Assembly: GCA_934216185.1 (NCBI GenBank)
Contig: CAKQBM010000021.1
Coordinates: forward strand, 1 to 17,257
Length of the DNA: 17,257 bases
DNA from: an uncultured Streptococcus sp.
GTDB taxonomy: Bacteria > Bacillota > Bacilli > Lactobacillales > Streptococcaceae
Direction of reading: 5' to 3'
The notes beneath the pieces were generated by a model that saw nothing but the letters and a program-made list of their open reading frames with translations, was not told the DNA's origin and ran no database searches. The translations under genes and the position numbers were made by a program. Positions 8,011 through 15,329 of this stretch are shown here, piece after piece (position 1 is the stretch's first letter; every line of letters begins with the position of its first letter).

Positions 8011-8077
8011 TTACTTATTGTTAGGTGTTCCGGCACCTTGTAGAAACGTCGTGCCAATTCACGACATAAACAAGTAA
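8011..8077 (-). promoter_or_regulatory. Purine riboswitch aptamer of xpt-pbuX, guanine-type
   Basis: On the minus strand: P1 TTACTTGTT / AATAAGTAA; P2 GTCGTG / CACGAC with loop AATTGG; J2/3 GTTTCTAC; P3 AGGTG / CACCT with loop CCGGAA; then AACAAT. The three-way junction, the conserved UUUCUAC junction and the GG/CC contact between loops are those of the purine riboswitch. The junction cytosine in AACAAT is where guanine-type aptamers pair with ligand. J1/2, loop 3 and J3/1 depart from the Bacillus subtilis xpt form (CCGGAA rather than CCGUAAA), so this is a variant. Guanine or a related purine should turn the operon off. Confidence 0.82.
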
Positions 8078-8117
8078 AATGATATTTAATTTTAAATAGG
8101 CTTGAGCCAATGTTTTT

Positions 8118-8146
8118 ATTTTACACTAAATAACTTTAGAAATCAA
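8118..8146 (-). promoter_or_regulatory. xpt-pbuX promoter
   Basis: Minus-strand TTGATT (8141-8146) and TAAAAT (8118-8123) are 17 bases apart, with TG one base before the -10. Transcription would begin near 8111, about 34 bases before the aptamer. Confidence 0.75.
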
Positions 8147-8226
8147 ATATTTTGTTAGTGTTTTGGTTTAAAAAACGAACAAAATGAAGAAAAATGGACA
8201 AATTTTCAATTGTAAGTTAACATTTG

Positions 8227-8331
8227 TACTCAATGAAAATCAAAGAGCAAAGTAGGAAGCTAGCCGCAGGCTGTACTTGAGTACGGTAAGGCGACGCTGA
8301 CGTGGTTTGAATTTGATTTTCGAAGAGTATT
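8227..8331 (-). repeat. BOX element, boxA-boxC form
   Basis: On the minus strand the element runs from ATACTCTTCGAAAATC and AAACCACGTCAGC (boxA) to GCCTGCGGCTAGCTTCCTA and TTTGATTTTCATTGAGTA (boxC), with no full boxB between. BOX repeats are dispersed in pneumococcal intergenic DNA. It lies upstream of the xpt promoter and downstream of the exoA operon. Confidence 0.93.
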
Positions 8332-8349
8332 AGAAGATTTTTCCATCAT

Positions 8350-8393
8350 AAAAGGCATATTATCAAGATTTTTAAACACCTGACAATATGCCT
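8350..8393 (-). terminator. Terminator of the exoA-VOC operon
   Basis: AGGCATATTATCA (8353-8365) and TGACAATATGCCT (8381-8393) pair with one mismatch. On the minus strand the stem is followed by TTTT. It lies 40 bases after the VOC gene stop. Confidence 0.65.
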
Positions 8394-8432
8394 CTTTCTA
8401 CCTTTAAAGACTTTTTCCCAATCTTTATTATT

Positions 8433-8819
8433 CTACTCGCTAAATCTTAAAAAATAACCATCTGGATCCAAAATCGCAAATTCATGGGGATATATAAAGC
8501 TATCTCCTACTCGAAATTCTCTTTTTGTCAGGGGACGATGGATAGGATAGTCAGCTTCCAGCAGTTTTTGGTGGAGCTGAGGGACATCTTCAATGCCAAA
8601 GGAAATATTAACACCGCGCCCGAAAGGATAGGTTAGTTGGGCTAATTCTTCTGTGCTGCCTTCTTCTAGCATAAGTTGGCAGTCTTCAAGCGAGAGGAAG
8701 AGAAATTTCTCCTCTGGACGCTCGTATTCGACAGAAAATCCCAGCAAGTCGCAGTAGAAGTGGCGTGATTTTTCGATGTCAGATACTACAAATTCAGGAA
8801 TGACAGCTTGATAGTCCAT
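8433..8819 (-). CDS. VOC-family (glyoxalase/bleomycin-resistance-like) protein
   Basis: A 128-residue protein with the two-half beta-alpha-beta-beta-beta layout of the vicinal oxygen chelate superfamily: an N-terminal PEFVVSDIEKSRHFYCDLLG unit, then a second unit beginning near GRGVNISFGIEDV and ending with the typical FAILDPDGYFLRFSE. Members include dioxygenases, lyases and antibiotic-binding proteins; this one resembles the small bleomycin-resistance-like type, and its ligand is unknown. ATG 8819 follows AAGGAG, which overlaps the exoA stop, 11 bases upstream, so the two genes form one operon. No resistance phenotype can be inferred from sequence alone. Confidence 0.85.
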   Translation of the reverse strand: MDYQAVIPEFVVSDIEKSRHFYCDLLGFSVEYERPEEKFLFLSLEDCQLMLEEGSTEELAQLTYPFGRGVNISFGIEDVPQLHQKLLEADYPIHRPLTKREFRVGDSFIYPHEFAILDPDGYFLRFSE

Positions 8820-8830
8820 TCTTTTTCTCC

Positions 8831-9658
8831 TTAGAGTTCAATCTCCATGACAATGGGTGTGTGGTCTTGGCGCGCACCGGAGTCAATCATATCAGATTTA
8901 GTGACCTTGTCAGCCACGCGGTTGCTGGTCAGCCAGTAGTCGATTCTCCAGCCTGTATTGTTGATTTTAGAAGTCTTGCTGCGTTGTGCCCACCAAGTGT
9001 AACGTTCTGGAACATCGCCATGAATGTGGCGGAAGGTATCCGTAAATCCAGTTGCTAAAAGGTTGGTAAATCCAGCACGCTCCTCGTCGGTAAATCCTGG
9101 TGAACGGCGGTTGCTAGCAGGATTTGCAAGGTCGATCTCATTGTGGGCCACGTTGTAGTCACCGGTTGCAAGGACTGGTTTTTCTTTGTCTAGTTCAGCC
9201 AAGTATTCAGCATATTTGACATCCCAGACTTGACGTTCTTCCAAGCGTTTGAGGCCATCGCCAGCATTTGGTGTGTAAACTTGGGTTACGAAAAATTCAT
9301 CAAATTCTAGAGTAATGATACGGCCTTCCAAGTCCATGGTAGACGGAGCACCGATTTCTGGGAAAGTGACAGTGGGTGTGAGTTCTTTCTTATAGAGGAA
9401 CATGGTACCAGCGTAGCCTTTGCGGGCGGGCTCTTGAGAAGAGCGCCACGTGTTTTCGTAGCCTGGGAAGAGTTTTTCTAAAATTTCCAAGTGTTTCTTT
9501 GTAGGCCCTTTGGCAGAAAGCTTGGTTTCTTGGATAGCAATGATATCAGCATTTTCAGCGACCAAGGTTTGTAGGACTTCTTGGGACAATTTGGCACGAG
9601 CTGAGTCACTAGTGAGGGCAGCGTTTAGGGAATCAATATTCCATGAGATAAGTTTCAT
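8831..9658 (-). CDS. exoA: Exodeoxyribonuclease III / AP endonuclease
   Basis: A 275-residue member of the ExoIII-APE1 family, which cleaves DNA at abasic sites and removes nucleotides from 3' ends during base excision repair. All catalytic blocks are visible: SWNIDSLN (5-12), metal-binding E44 in IQETK, YTPNAG (128-133), GDYNVAH with D167 and N169 (166-172), GWRIDYW with D240 (236-242), and the terminal DHTPIV (265-270). The start at 9658 follows AAGGTAA, a moderate ribosome site, and a good -10 about 35 bases upstream. It is the first gene of an operon with the VOC protein. Its promoter faces away from that of the DUF3290 gene. Confidence 0.95.
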   Translation of the reverse strand: MKLISWNIDSLNAALTSDSARAKLSQEVLQTLVAENADIIAIQETKLSAKGPTKKHLEILEKLFPGYENTWRSSQEPARKGYAGTMFLYKKELTPTVTFPEIGAPSTMDLEGRIITLEFDEFFVTQVYTPNAGDGLKRLEERQVWDVKYAEYLAELDKEKPVLATGDYNVAHNEIDLANPASNRRSPGFTDEERAGFTNLLATGFTDTFRHIHGDVPERYTWWAQRSKTSKINNTGWRIDYWLTSNRVADKVTKSDMIDSGARQDHTPIVMEIEL

Positions 9659-9691
9659 AAAGTTACCTTTTTCATTCAGATTATAGATTTT

Positions 9692-9721
9692 ATTATACCA
9701 AAAAAAGCCTTATTTCCCCAA
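9692..9721 (-). promoter_or_regulatory. exoA promoter
   Basis: Minus-strand TATAAT (9692-9697), preceded by TGG as an extended -10, with TTGGGG (9716-9721) 18 bases further up. Confidence 0.72.
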
Positions 9722-9729
9722 CGTATGGT

Positions 9730-9758
9730 TTGAAAAATCACCCTCTTTCGTTTATAAT
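9730..9758 (+). promoter_or_regulatory. DUF3290-DUF421 promoter
   Basis: TTGAAA (9730-9735) and a perfect TATAAT (9753-9758) with 17-base spacing, 34 bases before the start codon and divergent from the exoA promoter. Confidence 0.82.
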
Positions 9759-9791
9759 TAAGAATGATTTTATGAAAGGGAGTGAAAATAA

Positions 9792-10247
9792 ATGAAATTT
9801 TACTCATATGACTATGTGCTTAGCCAAATCAGTCAGCAAAATGGCATCATGATTGGCTTTGGGATTGTGCTCCTAGCTATCACAGGATTTTTTGCTTTTA
9901 AGGCTTATCGTGATAAAAAGGGGACTAAGTTTCGAGAATTGGTCATGATTTTAGCCTTGACCTTAGTGGCCATGCTTTTGGTGACAATTTCAAAATACCA
10001 GACCAATCAAGCCTCTAACAACCAATTTCAAACTTCCCTTCATTTCATAGAGGTTATTTCCAAAGACTTAGGTGTGGATAAATCAGAAGTTTACGTCAAT
10101 ACTTCTGCAACCACTGATGGAGCGCTTGTCAAGGTAGGTCCAAATATCTACCGTGCCATGAACGGGAGTCAACCAGATAAGTATCTTTTAGAGAAATTAG
10201 AATTGCATCAAACAGACGCTATTGAATTGGTGGAGGTAAACAAATGA
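9792..10247 (+). CDS. DUF3290 membrane protein
   Basis: A 151-residue protein with two hydrophobic helices (about 19-38 and 48-66), separated by a basic loop (KAYRDKKGTKFR), and a soluble C-terminal domain of about 80 residues (VISKDLGVDKSEVYVNTSA and following). This layout and the partner gene match the DUF3290 family, whose function is not established. GGGAG precedes ATG 9792. Its stop overlaps the next start (ATGA at 10244-10247), so the product probably forms a complex with the DUF421 protein, a pairing common in Firmicutes. The C-terminal domain most likely faces the cytoplasm or cell surface; the sequence alone does not decide which. Confidence 0.78.
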   Translation: MKFYSYDYVLSQISQQNGIMIGFGIVLLAITGFFAFKAYRDKKGTKFRELVMILALTLVAMLLVTISKYQTNQASNNQFQTSLHFIEVISKDLGVDKSEVYVNTSATTDGALVKVGPNIYRAMNGSQPDKYLLEKLELHQTDAIELVEVNK

Positions 10248-10879
10248 CACTCAACTATATGGAAATTTTAATCAAACTGGCCTTGGGTCTTTTCTCTCTT
10301 GTTTTTGTTATCAATGTGACAGGAAAAGGAAACCTAGCACCTAACTCTGCGACAGACCAAATTCAGAACTATGTTCTCGGTGGTATCATCGGTGGGGTGA
10401 TTTACAATAGTTCAATCAGTATTCTGCAATACGCAGTGATTCTGATGATGTGGACGATTTTGGTTTTGACCCTCAAGTGGCTTAATAACAATGTTCGTTT
10501 TGTCAAACGCTTGATTGATGGTAAACCAACTCTCCTCATCAAAAATGGGCAGATTGACCCAGAAGCCTGTCGTTCAGTTGGTTTGTCTGCAGCGGATGTA
10601 GCCCTCAAACTTCGTAGCCAAGGGATTTTCCAGATGAAACAGGTCAAACGAGCTGTTCAGGAGCAAAATGGCCAACTCATCGTGGTCCAAATGGGGGACG
10701 AAAATCCTAAGTATCCAGTTGTGACTGACGGTGTGATCCAAGTCGATGTCTTGGAATCGATTGGTCGTAGCGAAGAGTGGTTGCTTGATAATCTCAGCAA
10801 GCAAGGGCATGACAATGTAGCCAATATCTTTATCGCTGAGTATGATAAGGGTGCGGTCACAGTTGTAACCTATGAATAA
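10244..10879 (+). CDS. DUF421 (YetF-type) membrane protein
   Basis: A 211-residue protein with three hydrophobic helices in the first 80 residues (near 7-26, 45-62 and 63-79) and a soluble domain beginning about NVRFVKRLIDGKPTLLIKNGQID. The phrase KPTLLIKNGQ, followed by LRSQGIFQMKQVKRAVQEQNGQL, is characteristic of the DUF421/YetF family. Relatives in Bacillus are linked to the cell envelope and stress, but no activity is agreed. The gene overlaps the DUF3290 gene by four bases and ends just before a terminator, so the pair is a self-contained operon. Confidence 0.82.
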   Translation: MTLNYMEILIKLALGLFSLVFVINVTGKGNLAPNSATDQIQNYVLGGIIGGVIYNSSISILQYAVILMMWTILVLTLKWLNNNVRFVKRLIDGKPTLLIKNGQIDPEACRSVGLSAADVALKLRSQGIFQMKQVKRAVQEQNGQLIVVQMGDENPKYPVVTDGVIQVDVLESIGRSEEWLLDNLSKQGHDNVANIFIAEYDKGAVTVVTYE

Positions 10880-10882
10880 GAA

Positions 10883-10908
10883 AAACCTGAGGTCTTGGCC
10901 TCAGGTTT
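10883..10908 (+). terminator. Terminator-like hairpin after the DUF421 gene
   Basis: A perfect 10-bp stem, AAACCTGAGG / CCTCAGGTTT, with loop TCTTGG begins 4 bases after the stop codon. The T run is only TTT, so termination may be partial and could feed the ABC genes, for which I see no clear separate promoter. Confidence 0.65.
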
Positions 10909-10933
10909 CCATTTGCAATCAGAAAGGGATTTT

Positions 10934-12679
10934 ATGTCCATTATTCAAAAACTTTGGTGGTTTTTCAAGTTAGAAAAACGCCGTTATCTAGTCGGGATTG
11001 TGGCCCTGGTTTTGGTTTCCGTCCTCAATCTCATTCCCCCCATGGTCATGGGGCGGGTCATTGATGCCATCACATCGGGGCAATTAACCCAGCAGGACCT
11101 CCTTCTTGACCTATTTTACTTGCTACTTGCGGCCTTTGGGATGTACTATCTGCGCTATGTTTGGCGTATGTATATCCTCGGAACTTCCTACCGTCTGGGG
11201 CAGATTATGCGTTCTCGCTTGTTTGAGCATTTTACAAAAATGCCTCCAGCCTTTTATCAAACCTATCGGACGGGAGACCTGATGGCACACGCAACCAACG
11301 ATATCAATGCCTTGACTCGTCTGGCAGGGGGCGGTGTTATGTCTGCCGTGGATGCCTCTATCACGGCGCTGGTGACCTTGCTGACCATGCTTTTTAGCAT
11401 TTCATGGCAGATGACTCTTGTTGCCATTTTACCCCTGCCTTTCATGGCTTATGCGACTAGTCGTCTAGGGAGAAAGACCCATAAGGCCTTTGGCGAGTCA
11501 CAGGCTGCCTTTTCTGAACTCAATAACAAGGTGCAGGAGTCTGTATCAGGTATTAAAGTAACCAAGTCTTTCGGTTATCAGGCGGACGAGTTGAAGTCCT
11601 TTCAGGTAGTCAATGAATTGACCTTCCAAAAGAACCTGCAAACCATGAAATACGATAGTCTTTTTGACCCCATGGTTCTCTTATTTGTTGGTTCTTCCTA
11701 TGTTTTAACGCTCTTGGTAGGCTCCTTGATGGTTCAGAAAGGGCAAATCACGGTTGGTAATCTGGTCACCTTTATCAGCTACTTGGATATGCTGGTTTGG
11801 CCTCTTATGGCCATCGGCTTCCTCTTTAATATTACCCAGCGAGGCAAGGTTTCTTACCAACGGATTGAGGAACTTTTGTCTCAGGAATCACCTGTACAAG
11901 ACCCTGAGTTTCCTCTAGACAGTATTGAAAATGGGTGTTTGGAGTACGCCATTGACAGCTTTGCCTTTGAAAATGAGGAAACACTGACAAATGTTCACTT
12001 TAGTATGGAAAAAGGGCAAACACTGGGCTTGGTTGGGCAGACAGGTTCTGGTAAAACGTCCTTGATCAAGCTCCTCTTACGTGAATATGATGTGGATGAG
12101 GGAGCCATTTATCTAAATGGTTACGATATTCGGGACTATCGTCTGACAGATCTTCGTAGTCTTATGGGCTATGTCCCTCAGGACCAGTTCCTCTTTGCGA
12201 CCTCTATCTTAGATAATATCCGATTTGGAAATCCTGATTTACCACTTTCAGCGGTCGAGGAAGCGACTAAGCTAGCCCAAGTTTACCAAGACATTGTAGC
12301 CATGCCTCAGGGATTTGATACGCTGATTGGAGAAAAAGGAGTCAGTCTTTCTGGAGGTCAAAAGCAGCGTCTGGCCATGAGTCGGGCGATGATTTTAGAC
12401 CCTGATATCTTGATTTTGGATGATTCCTTATCAGCAGTGGATGCTAAGACAGAGTATGCGATTATCGACAACCTCAAGGAAACGCGAAAGGACAAGACAA
12501 CCATTATCACGGCTCATCGTCTGAGTGCAGTTGTCCATGCAGATTTGATTTTAGTCCTGCAAAATGGTCAAATCATCGAACGGGGCACGCACGATAACCT
12601 ACTTGCCCTGGATGGCTGGTATGCCCAAACCTACCAGTCTCAGCAGTTGGAAATGAAAGGAGAAGAAGATGCAGAATAA
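10934..12679 (+). CDS. ABC exporter half-transporter, subunit with Asp in place of the catalytic Glu
   Basis: A 581-residue fused membrane and ATPase protein, half of a type IV (ABCB-like) exporter. Six helices occupy about residues 15-310. The nucleotide-binding domain has Walker A GQTGSGKTS (368-376), a canonical LSGGQ signature (472-476) and Walker B ILILDD (492-497), where D497 stands in place of the catalytic glutamate. That change marks the degenerate site of heterodimeric exporters such as LmrCD, BmrCD and TM287/288. I chose ATG 10934, with AAAGGG 5 bases upstream, over an upstream in-frame TTG at 10895 that lies inside the preceding hairpin. It overlaps the next gene by 11 bases. The substrate is unknown; drugs, lipids or peptides are all possible. 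Confidence 0.9.
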   Translation: MSIIQKLWWFFKLEKRRYLVGIVALVLVSVLNLIPPMVMGRVIDAITSGQLTQQDLLLDLFYLLLAAFGMYYLRYVWRMYILGTSYRLGQIMRSRLFEHFTKMPPAFYQTYRTGDLMAHATNDINALTRLAGGGVMSAVDASITALVTLLTMLFSISWQMTLVAILPLPFMAYATSRLGRKTHKAFGESQAAFSELNNKVQESVSGIKVTKSFGYQADELKSFQVVNELTFQKNLQTMKYDSLFDPMVLLFVGSSYVLTLLVGSLMVQKGQITVGNLVTFISYLDMLVWPLMAIGFLFNITQRGKVSYQRIEELLSQESPVQDPEFPLDSIENGCLEYAIDSFAFENEETLTNVHFSMEKGQTLGLVGQTGSGKTSLIKLLLREYDVDEGAIYLNGYDIRDYRLTDLRSLMGYVPQDQFLFATSILDNIRFGNPDLPLSAVEEATKLAQVYQDIVAMPQGFDTLIGEKGVSLSGGQKQRLAMSRAMILDPDILILDDSLSAVDAKTEYAIIDNLKETRKDKTTIITAHRLSAVVHADLILVLQNGQIIERGTHDNLLALDGWYAQTYQSQQLEMKGEEDAE

Positions 12680-14411
12680 GAAAGAACAATGGACTGTATT
12701 GAAGCGCTTGATGTCCTATCTCAAGCCCTATGGCCTCCTGACCTTTCTGGCACTCAGTTTTCTCCTAGCGACGACGGTCATTAAAAGTGTCATTCCCCTT
12801 GTGGCTTCCCACTTTATCGACCAGTACCTCAGCAATCTTAACCAACTAGCTGTGACCGTTTTGCTGGTCTACTATGGCCTTTATATCCTGCAAACTCTAG
12901 TTCAGTATGTCGGCAATCTTCTCTTTGCGCGCGTGTCTTACAGTATTGTCAGAGATATTCGTCGCGATGCCTTTGCCAATATGGAAAAGCTGGGCATGTC
13001 TTATTTTGACAAGACGCCAGCAGGCTCCATCGTCTCTCGTTTGACCAATGACACTGAGACCATCAGTGATATGTTTTCGGGGATTTTATCTAGCTTTATC
13101 TCAGCAGTTTTCATCTTTCTGACAACCCTTTATACCATGTTGGTGTTGGATTTTCGTTTGACTGCTTTAGTCTTGCTTTTTCTCCCCTTGATTTTCCTTT
13201 TGGTCAATCTCTATCGGAAAAAATCAGTGAAAATCATTGAGAAAACCAGAAGTCTCTTGTCAGATATCAATAGTAAGCTGGCTGAAAACATCGAGGGAAT
13301 CAGGATTATCCAGGCCTTTAATCAAGAGAAGCGCCTGCAGGCAGAATTTGATGAGATTAACCAAGAACACTTGGTCTATGCCAACCGATCTGTAGCCTTG
13401 GATGCCCTCTTTTTGCGCCCTGCCATGAGTTTGCTGAAACTCCTAGGTTATGTTGTCTTGATGGCCTACTTTGGCTACCGTGGTCTTTCTATCGGGATAA
13501 CAGCCGGAACCATGTATGCCTTTATCCAGTATATCAATCGTCTCTTTGACCCCTTGATTGAGGTGACGCAAAACTTTTCAACCCTTCAAACGTCTATGGT
13601 TTCTGCAGGTCGTGTCTTTGCCCTGATAGACGAGAGGACCTATGAACCTCTTCAAGAAAATGGCCAGGCCGAGATCAAAGAAGGCAATATCCGTTTTGAA
13701 CATGTATGTTTCTCTTATGATGGAAAACATCCGATTCTGGATGACATTTCCTTCTCCGTTAATAAGGGTGAAACCATTGCTTTTGTGGGTCATACAGGTT
13801 CTGGGAAATCTTCGATTATCAATGTCCTCATGCGCTTTTATGAATTCCAGTCAGGGACAGTTCTCTTGGATGATGTGGATATCAGAAACTACAGTCAGGA
13901 AGAGTTGAGAAAAAACATCGGTCTGGTCTTGCAGGACCCCTTCCTCTATCACGGGACCATTAAGTCCAATATCGCCATGTACCAAGAAATCAGTGATGAG
14001 CAGGTCCAGGCTGCGGCAACCTTCGTGGATGCAGATTCCTTTATTCAAGAACTTCCTCAGGGATATGACGCCCCTGTTTCTGAGCGTGGCTCCAGTTTTT
14101 CAACAGGTCAGCGTCAGCTTCTTGCCTTTGCCAGAACAGTCGCCAGTCAGCCTAAAATCCTGATTTTGGATGAAGCGACAGCCAATATTGACTCTGAAAC
14201 AGAAAGTTTAGTTCAAGCTTCTCTGGCTAAGATGAGACAGGGACGGACAACCATTGCCATCGCTCATCGCCTTTCTACCATCCAAGACGCCAACTGCATC
14301 TATGTTTTGGACAAGGGGCGAATTATTGAGAGTGGAACCCACGAGGAACTCTTGGCTCTGGGAAGAACCTATCACAAGATGTATAGCTTGCAGGCAGGGG
14401 CCATGTCCTAA
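12669..14411 (+). CDS. ABC exporter half-transporter, catalytic partner subunit
   Basis: A 580-residue half-transporter that should pair with the preceding gene product. After six membrane helices (about 20-310), the ATPase domain has Walker A GHTGSGKSS (374-382), a degenerate signature FSTGQ (477-481) instead of LSGGQ, and an intact Walker B ILILDE with E502. Its defect complements the partner's. In a heterodimer, its Walker B glutamate and the partner's LSGGQ make one working ATP site, while the other site is degenerate on both sides. AAAGGAG lies 7 bases before ATG 12669, inside the upstream gene. The 11-base overlap supports coupled, equal synthesis. This is not necessarily the PatA/PatB drug pump, which I place elsewhere in the genome. 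Confidence 0.9.
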   Translation: MQNKKEQWTVLKRLMSYLKPYGLLTFLALSFLLATTVIKSVIPLVASHFIDQYLSNLNQLAVTVLLVYYGLYILQTLVQYVGNLLFARVSYSIVRDIRRDAFANMEKLGMSYFDKTPAGSIVSRLTNDTETISDMFSGILSSFISAVFIFLTTLYTMLVLDFRLTALVLLFLPLIFLLVNLYRKKSVKIIEKTRSLLSDINSKLAENIEGIRIIQAFNQEKRLQAEFDEINQEHLVYANRSVALDALFLRPAMSLLKLLGYVVLMAYFGYRGLSIGITAGTMYAFIQYINRLFDPLIEVTQNFSTLQTSMVSAGRVFALIDERTYEPLQENGQAEIKEGNIRFEHVCFSYDGKHPILDDISFSVNKGETIAFVGHTGSGKSSIINVLMRFYEFQSGTVLLDDVDIRNYSQEELRKNIGLVLQDPFLYHGTIKSNIAMYQEISDEQVQAAATFVDADSFIQELPQGYDAPVSERGSSFSTGQRQLLAFARTVASQPKILILDEATANIDSETESLVQASLAKMRQGRTTIAIAHRLSTIQDANCIYVLDKGRIIESGTHEELLALGRTYHKMYSLQAGAMS

Positions 14412-14487
14412 TATTCTTTGAAAATATCTTAAAACCAGATCAGCTTTATCTGCAATCTCAAAGCTGTACTTTGATTTTCATTGAGCG
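14412..14487 (+). repeat. Decayed BOX-like repeat
   Basis: TATTCTTTGAAAATAT at the left resembles the start of boxA, and TTTGATTTTCATTGAG at the right matches the end of boxC. Between them, AAAACCAGATCAGCTT resembles AAACCACGTCAGCTT of boxA. It is only about 76 bases long with several mismatches, so it is probably a shortened, diverged BOX element. Confidence 0.6.
14458..14478 (+). terminator. Weak terminator of the ABC operon
   Basis: TCAAAG-CTGTA-CTTTGA followed by TTTT, formed within the BOX-like repeat. The 6-bp A+T-rich stem suggests leaky termination. Confidence 0.4.
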
Positions 14488-14540
14488 TAAGAAGGAAATC
14501 CTTCAAATTACAGATTTCTTTCACCGCCTTTTCCATTTTG

Positions 14541-14549
14541 TGGTATAAT
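14541..14549 (+). promoter_or_regulatory. Promoter of the sugar transferase operon, extended -10
   Basis: TGGTATAAT is an extended -10 with no clear -35 at the right distance, 46 bases before the start codon. A second TATAAT (14569-14574) lies closer but also lacks a -35. Confidence 0.6.
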
Positions 14550-14594
14550 GAAAAATGTTGACAAATAGTATAATAAAAACAAAGGAGAAACAGC

Positions 14595-15287
14595 ATGCTG
14601 AAATGGGAAGACTTGCCCGTGGAAATGAAATCAAGCGAGGTTGAGTCTTACTACCAGCTTGTCTCTAAAAGGAAGGGTTCGCTGATTTTCAAGCGTTGTT
14701 TGGACTGGGTTCTAGCCTTAGTCTTGCTGATTCTGACCTCTCCTATCTTTCTTATCTTGAGCATATGGATCAAGTTGGATAGTAAGGGGCCAGTGATTTA
14801 CAAGCAAGAGCGCGTGACCCAGTATAACCGTCGGTTCAAGATTTGGAAGTTCCGTACCATGGTGACGGATGCAGACAAAAAAGGAAGTTTGGTGACTTCT
14901 GCTAACGATAGTCGCATTACCAAGGTTGGAAATTTCATCCGCCGTGTGCGTTTGGACGAACTGCCTCAGCTGGTCAATGTCCTTAAAGGTGAGATGTCAT
15001 TTGTAGGGACGCGTCCTGAAGTGCCTCGTTACACAGAGCAGTATAGCCCTGAAATGATGGCGACCTTGCTCTTACCAGCAGGGATTACCTCTCCAGCCAG
15101 CATCAACTACAAGGATGAGGACACTATCATCAGTCAAATGACGGAGAAAGGTCTGTCGGTTGACCAAGCCTATGTCGAACACGTCCTTCCTGAAAAGATG
15201 CGCTATAACCTTTCTTATCTCCGAGAATTTAGTTTCCTTGGAGACATCAAAATCATGTTTCAAACCGTGTTTGAAGTGCTAAAATAA
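14595..15287 (+). CDS. Undecaprenyl-phosphate sugar-1-phosphate transferase
   Basis: A 230-residue bacterial sugar transferase of the short (PglC/WecA-independent) type, which moves a sugar 1-phosphate from a UDP-sugar to undecaprenyl phosphate at the inner face of the membrane. It has one N-terminal hydrophobic segment (36-60, KRCLDWVLALVLL onward), followed by GPVIYKQERV, FKIWKFRTM (81-89) and RVRLDELPQLVNVLKGEMSF (117-136), which contains the catalytic Asp-Glu pair D121-E122, then VGTRPE. AAAGGAG precedes ATG 14595. The next gene is a sugar aminotransferase 42 bases away. In S. pneumoniae R6 I recall this pair (spr1655 and spr1654) being proposed to make and attach 2-acetamido-4-amino-2,4,6-trideoxygalactose, the first sugar of the teichoic acid repeat. 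The enzyme family is certain; that specific substrate is from memory. Confidence 0.9.
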   Translation: MLKWEDLPVEMKSSEVESYYQLVSKRKGSLIFKRCLDWVLALVLLILTSPIFLILSIWIKLDSKGPVIYKQERVTQYNRRFKIWKFRTMVTDADKKGSLVTSANDSRITKVGNFIRRVRLDELPQLVNVLKGEMSFVGTRPEVPRYTEQYSPEMMATLLLPAGITSPASINYKDEDTIISQMTEKGLSVDQAYVEHVLPEKMRYNLSYLREFSFLGDIKIMFQTVFEVLK

Positions 15288-15329
15288 AGTAGTCATGAGA
15301 AAATGAGTACAGACAAAAGGAGCAAATCA

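Noticed and set aside
7726..8077. Two open frames on the plus strand (63 and 83 codons) across the xpt leader
   Set aside because: They run antisense through inverted repeats and the riboswitch, have no credible ribosome site, and the frame pattern follows the repeats rather than codon use.
10895..10933. TTG as an earlier start of the first ABC gene
   Set aside because: It lies in the hairpin following the DUF421 gene and has no ribosome site; ATG 10934 has AAAGGG in place.
14558..14563. Perfect TTGACA before the sugar transferase gene
   Set aside because: A -10 at 17 bases would fall on the ribosome site, where the sequence is AAAGGAG-like; the nearby TATAAT is only 5 bases away. The extended -10 at 14541-14549 is preferred.
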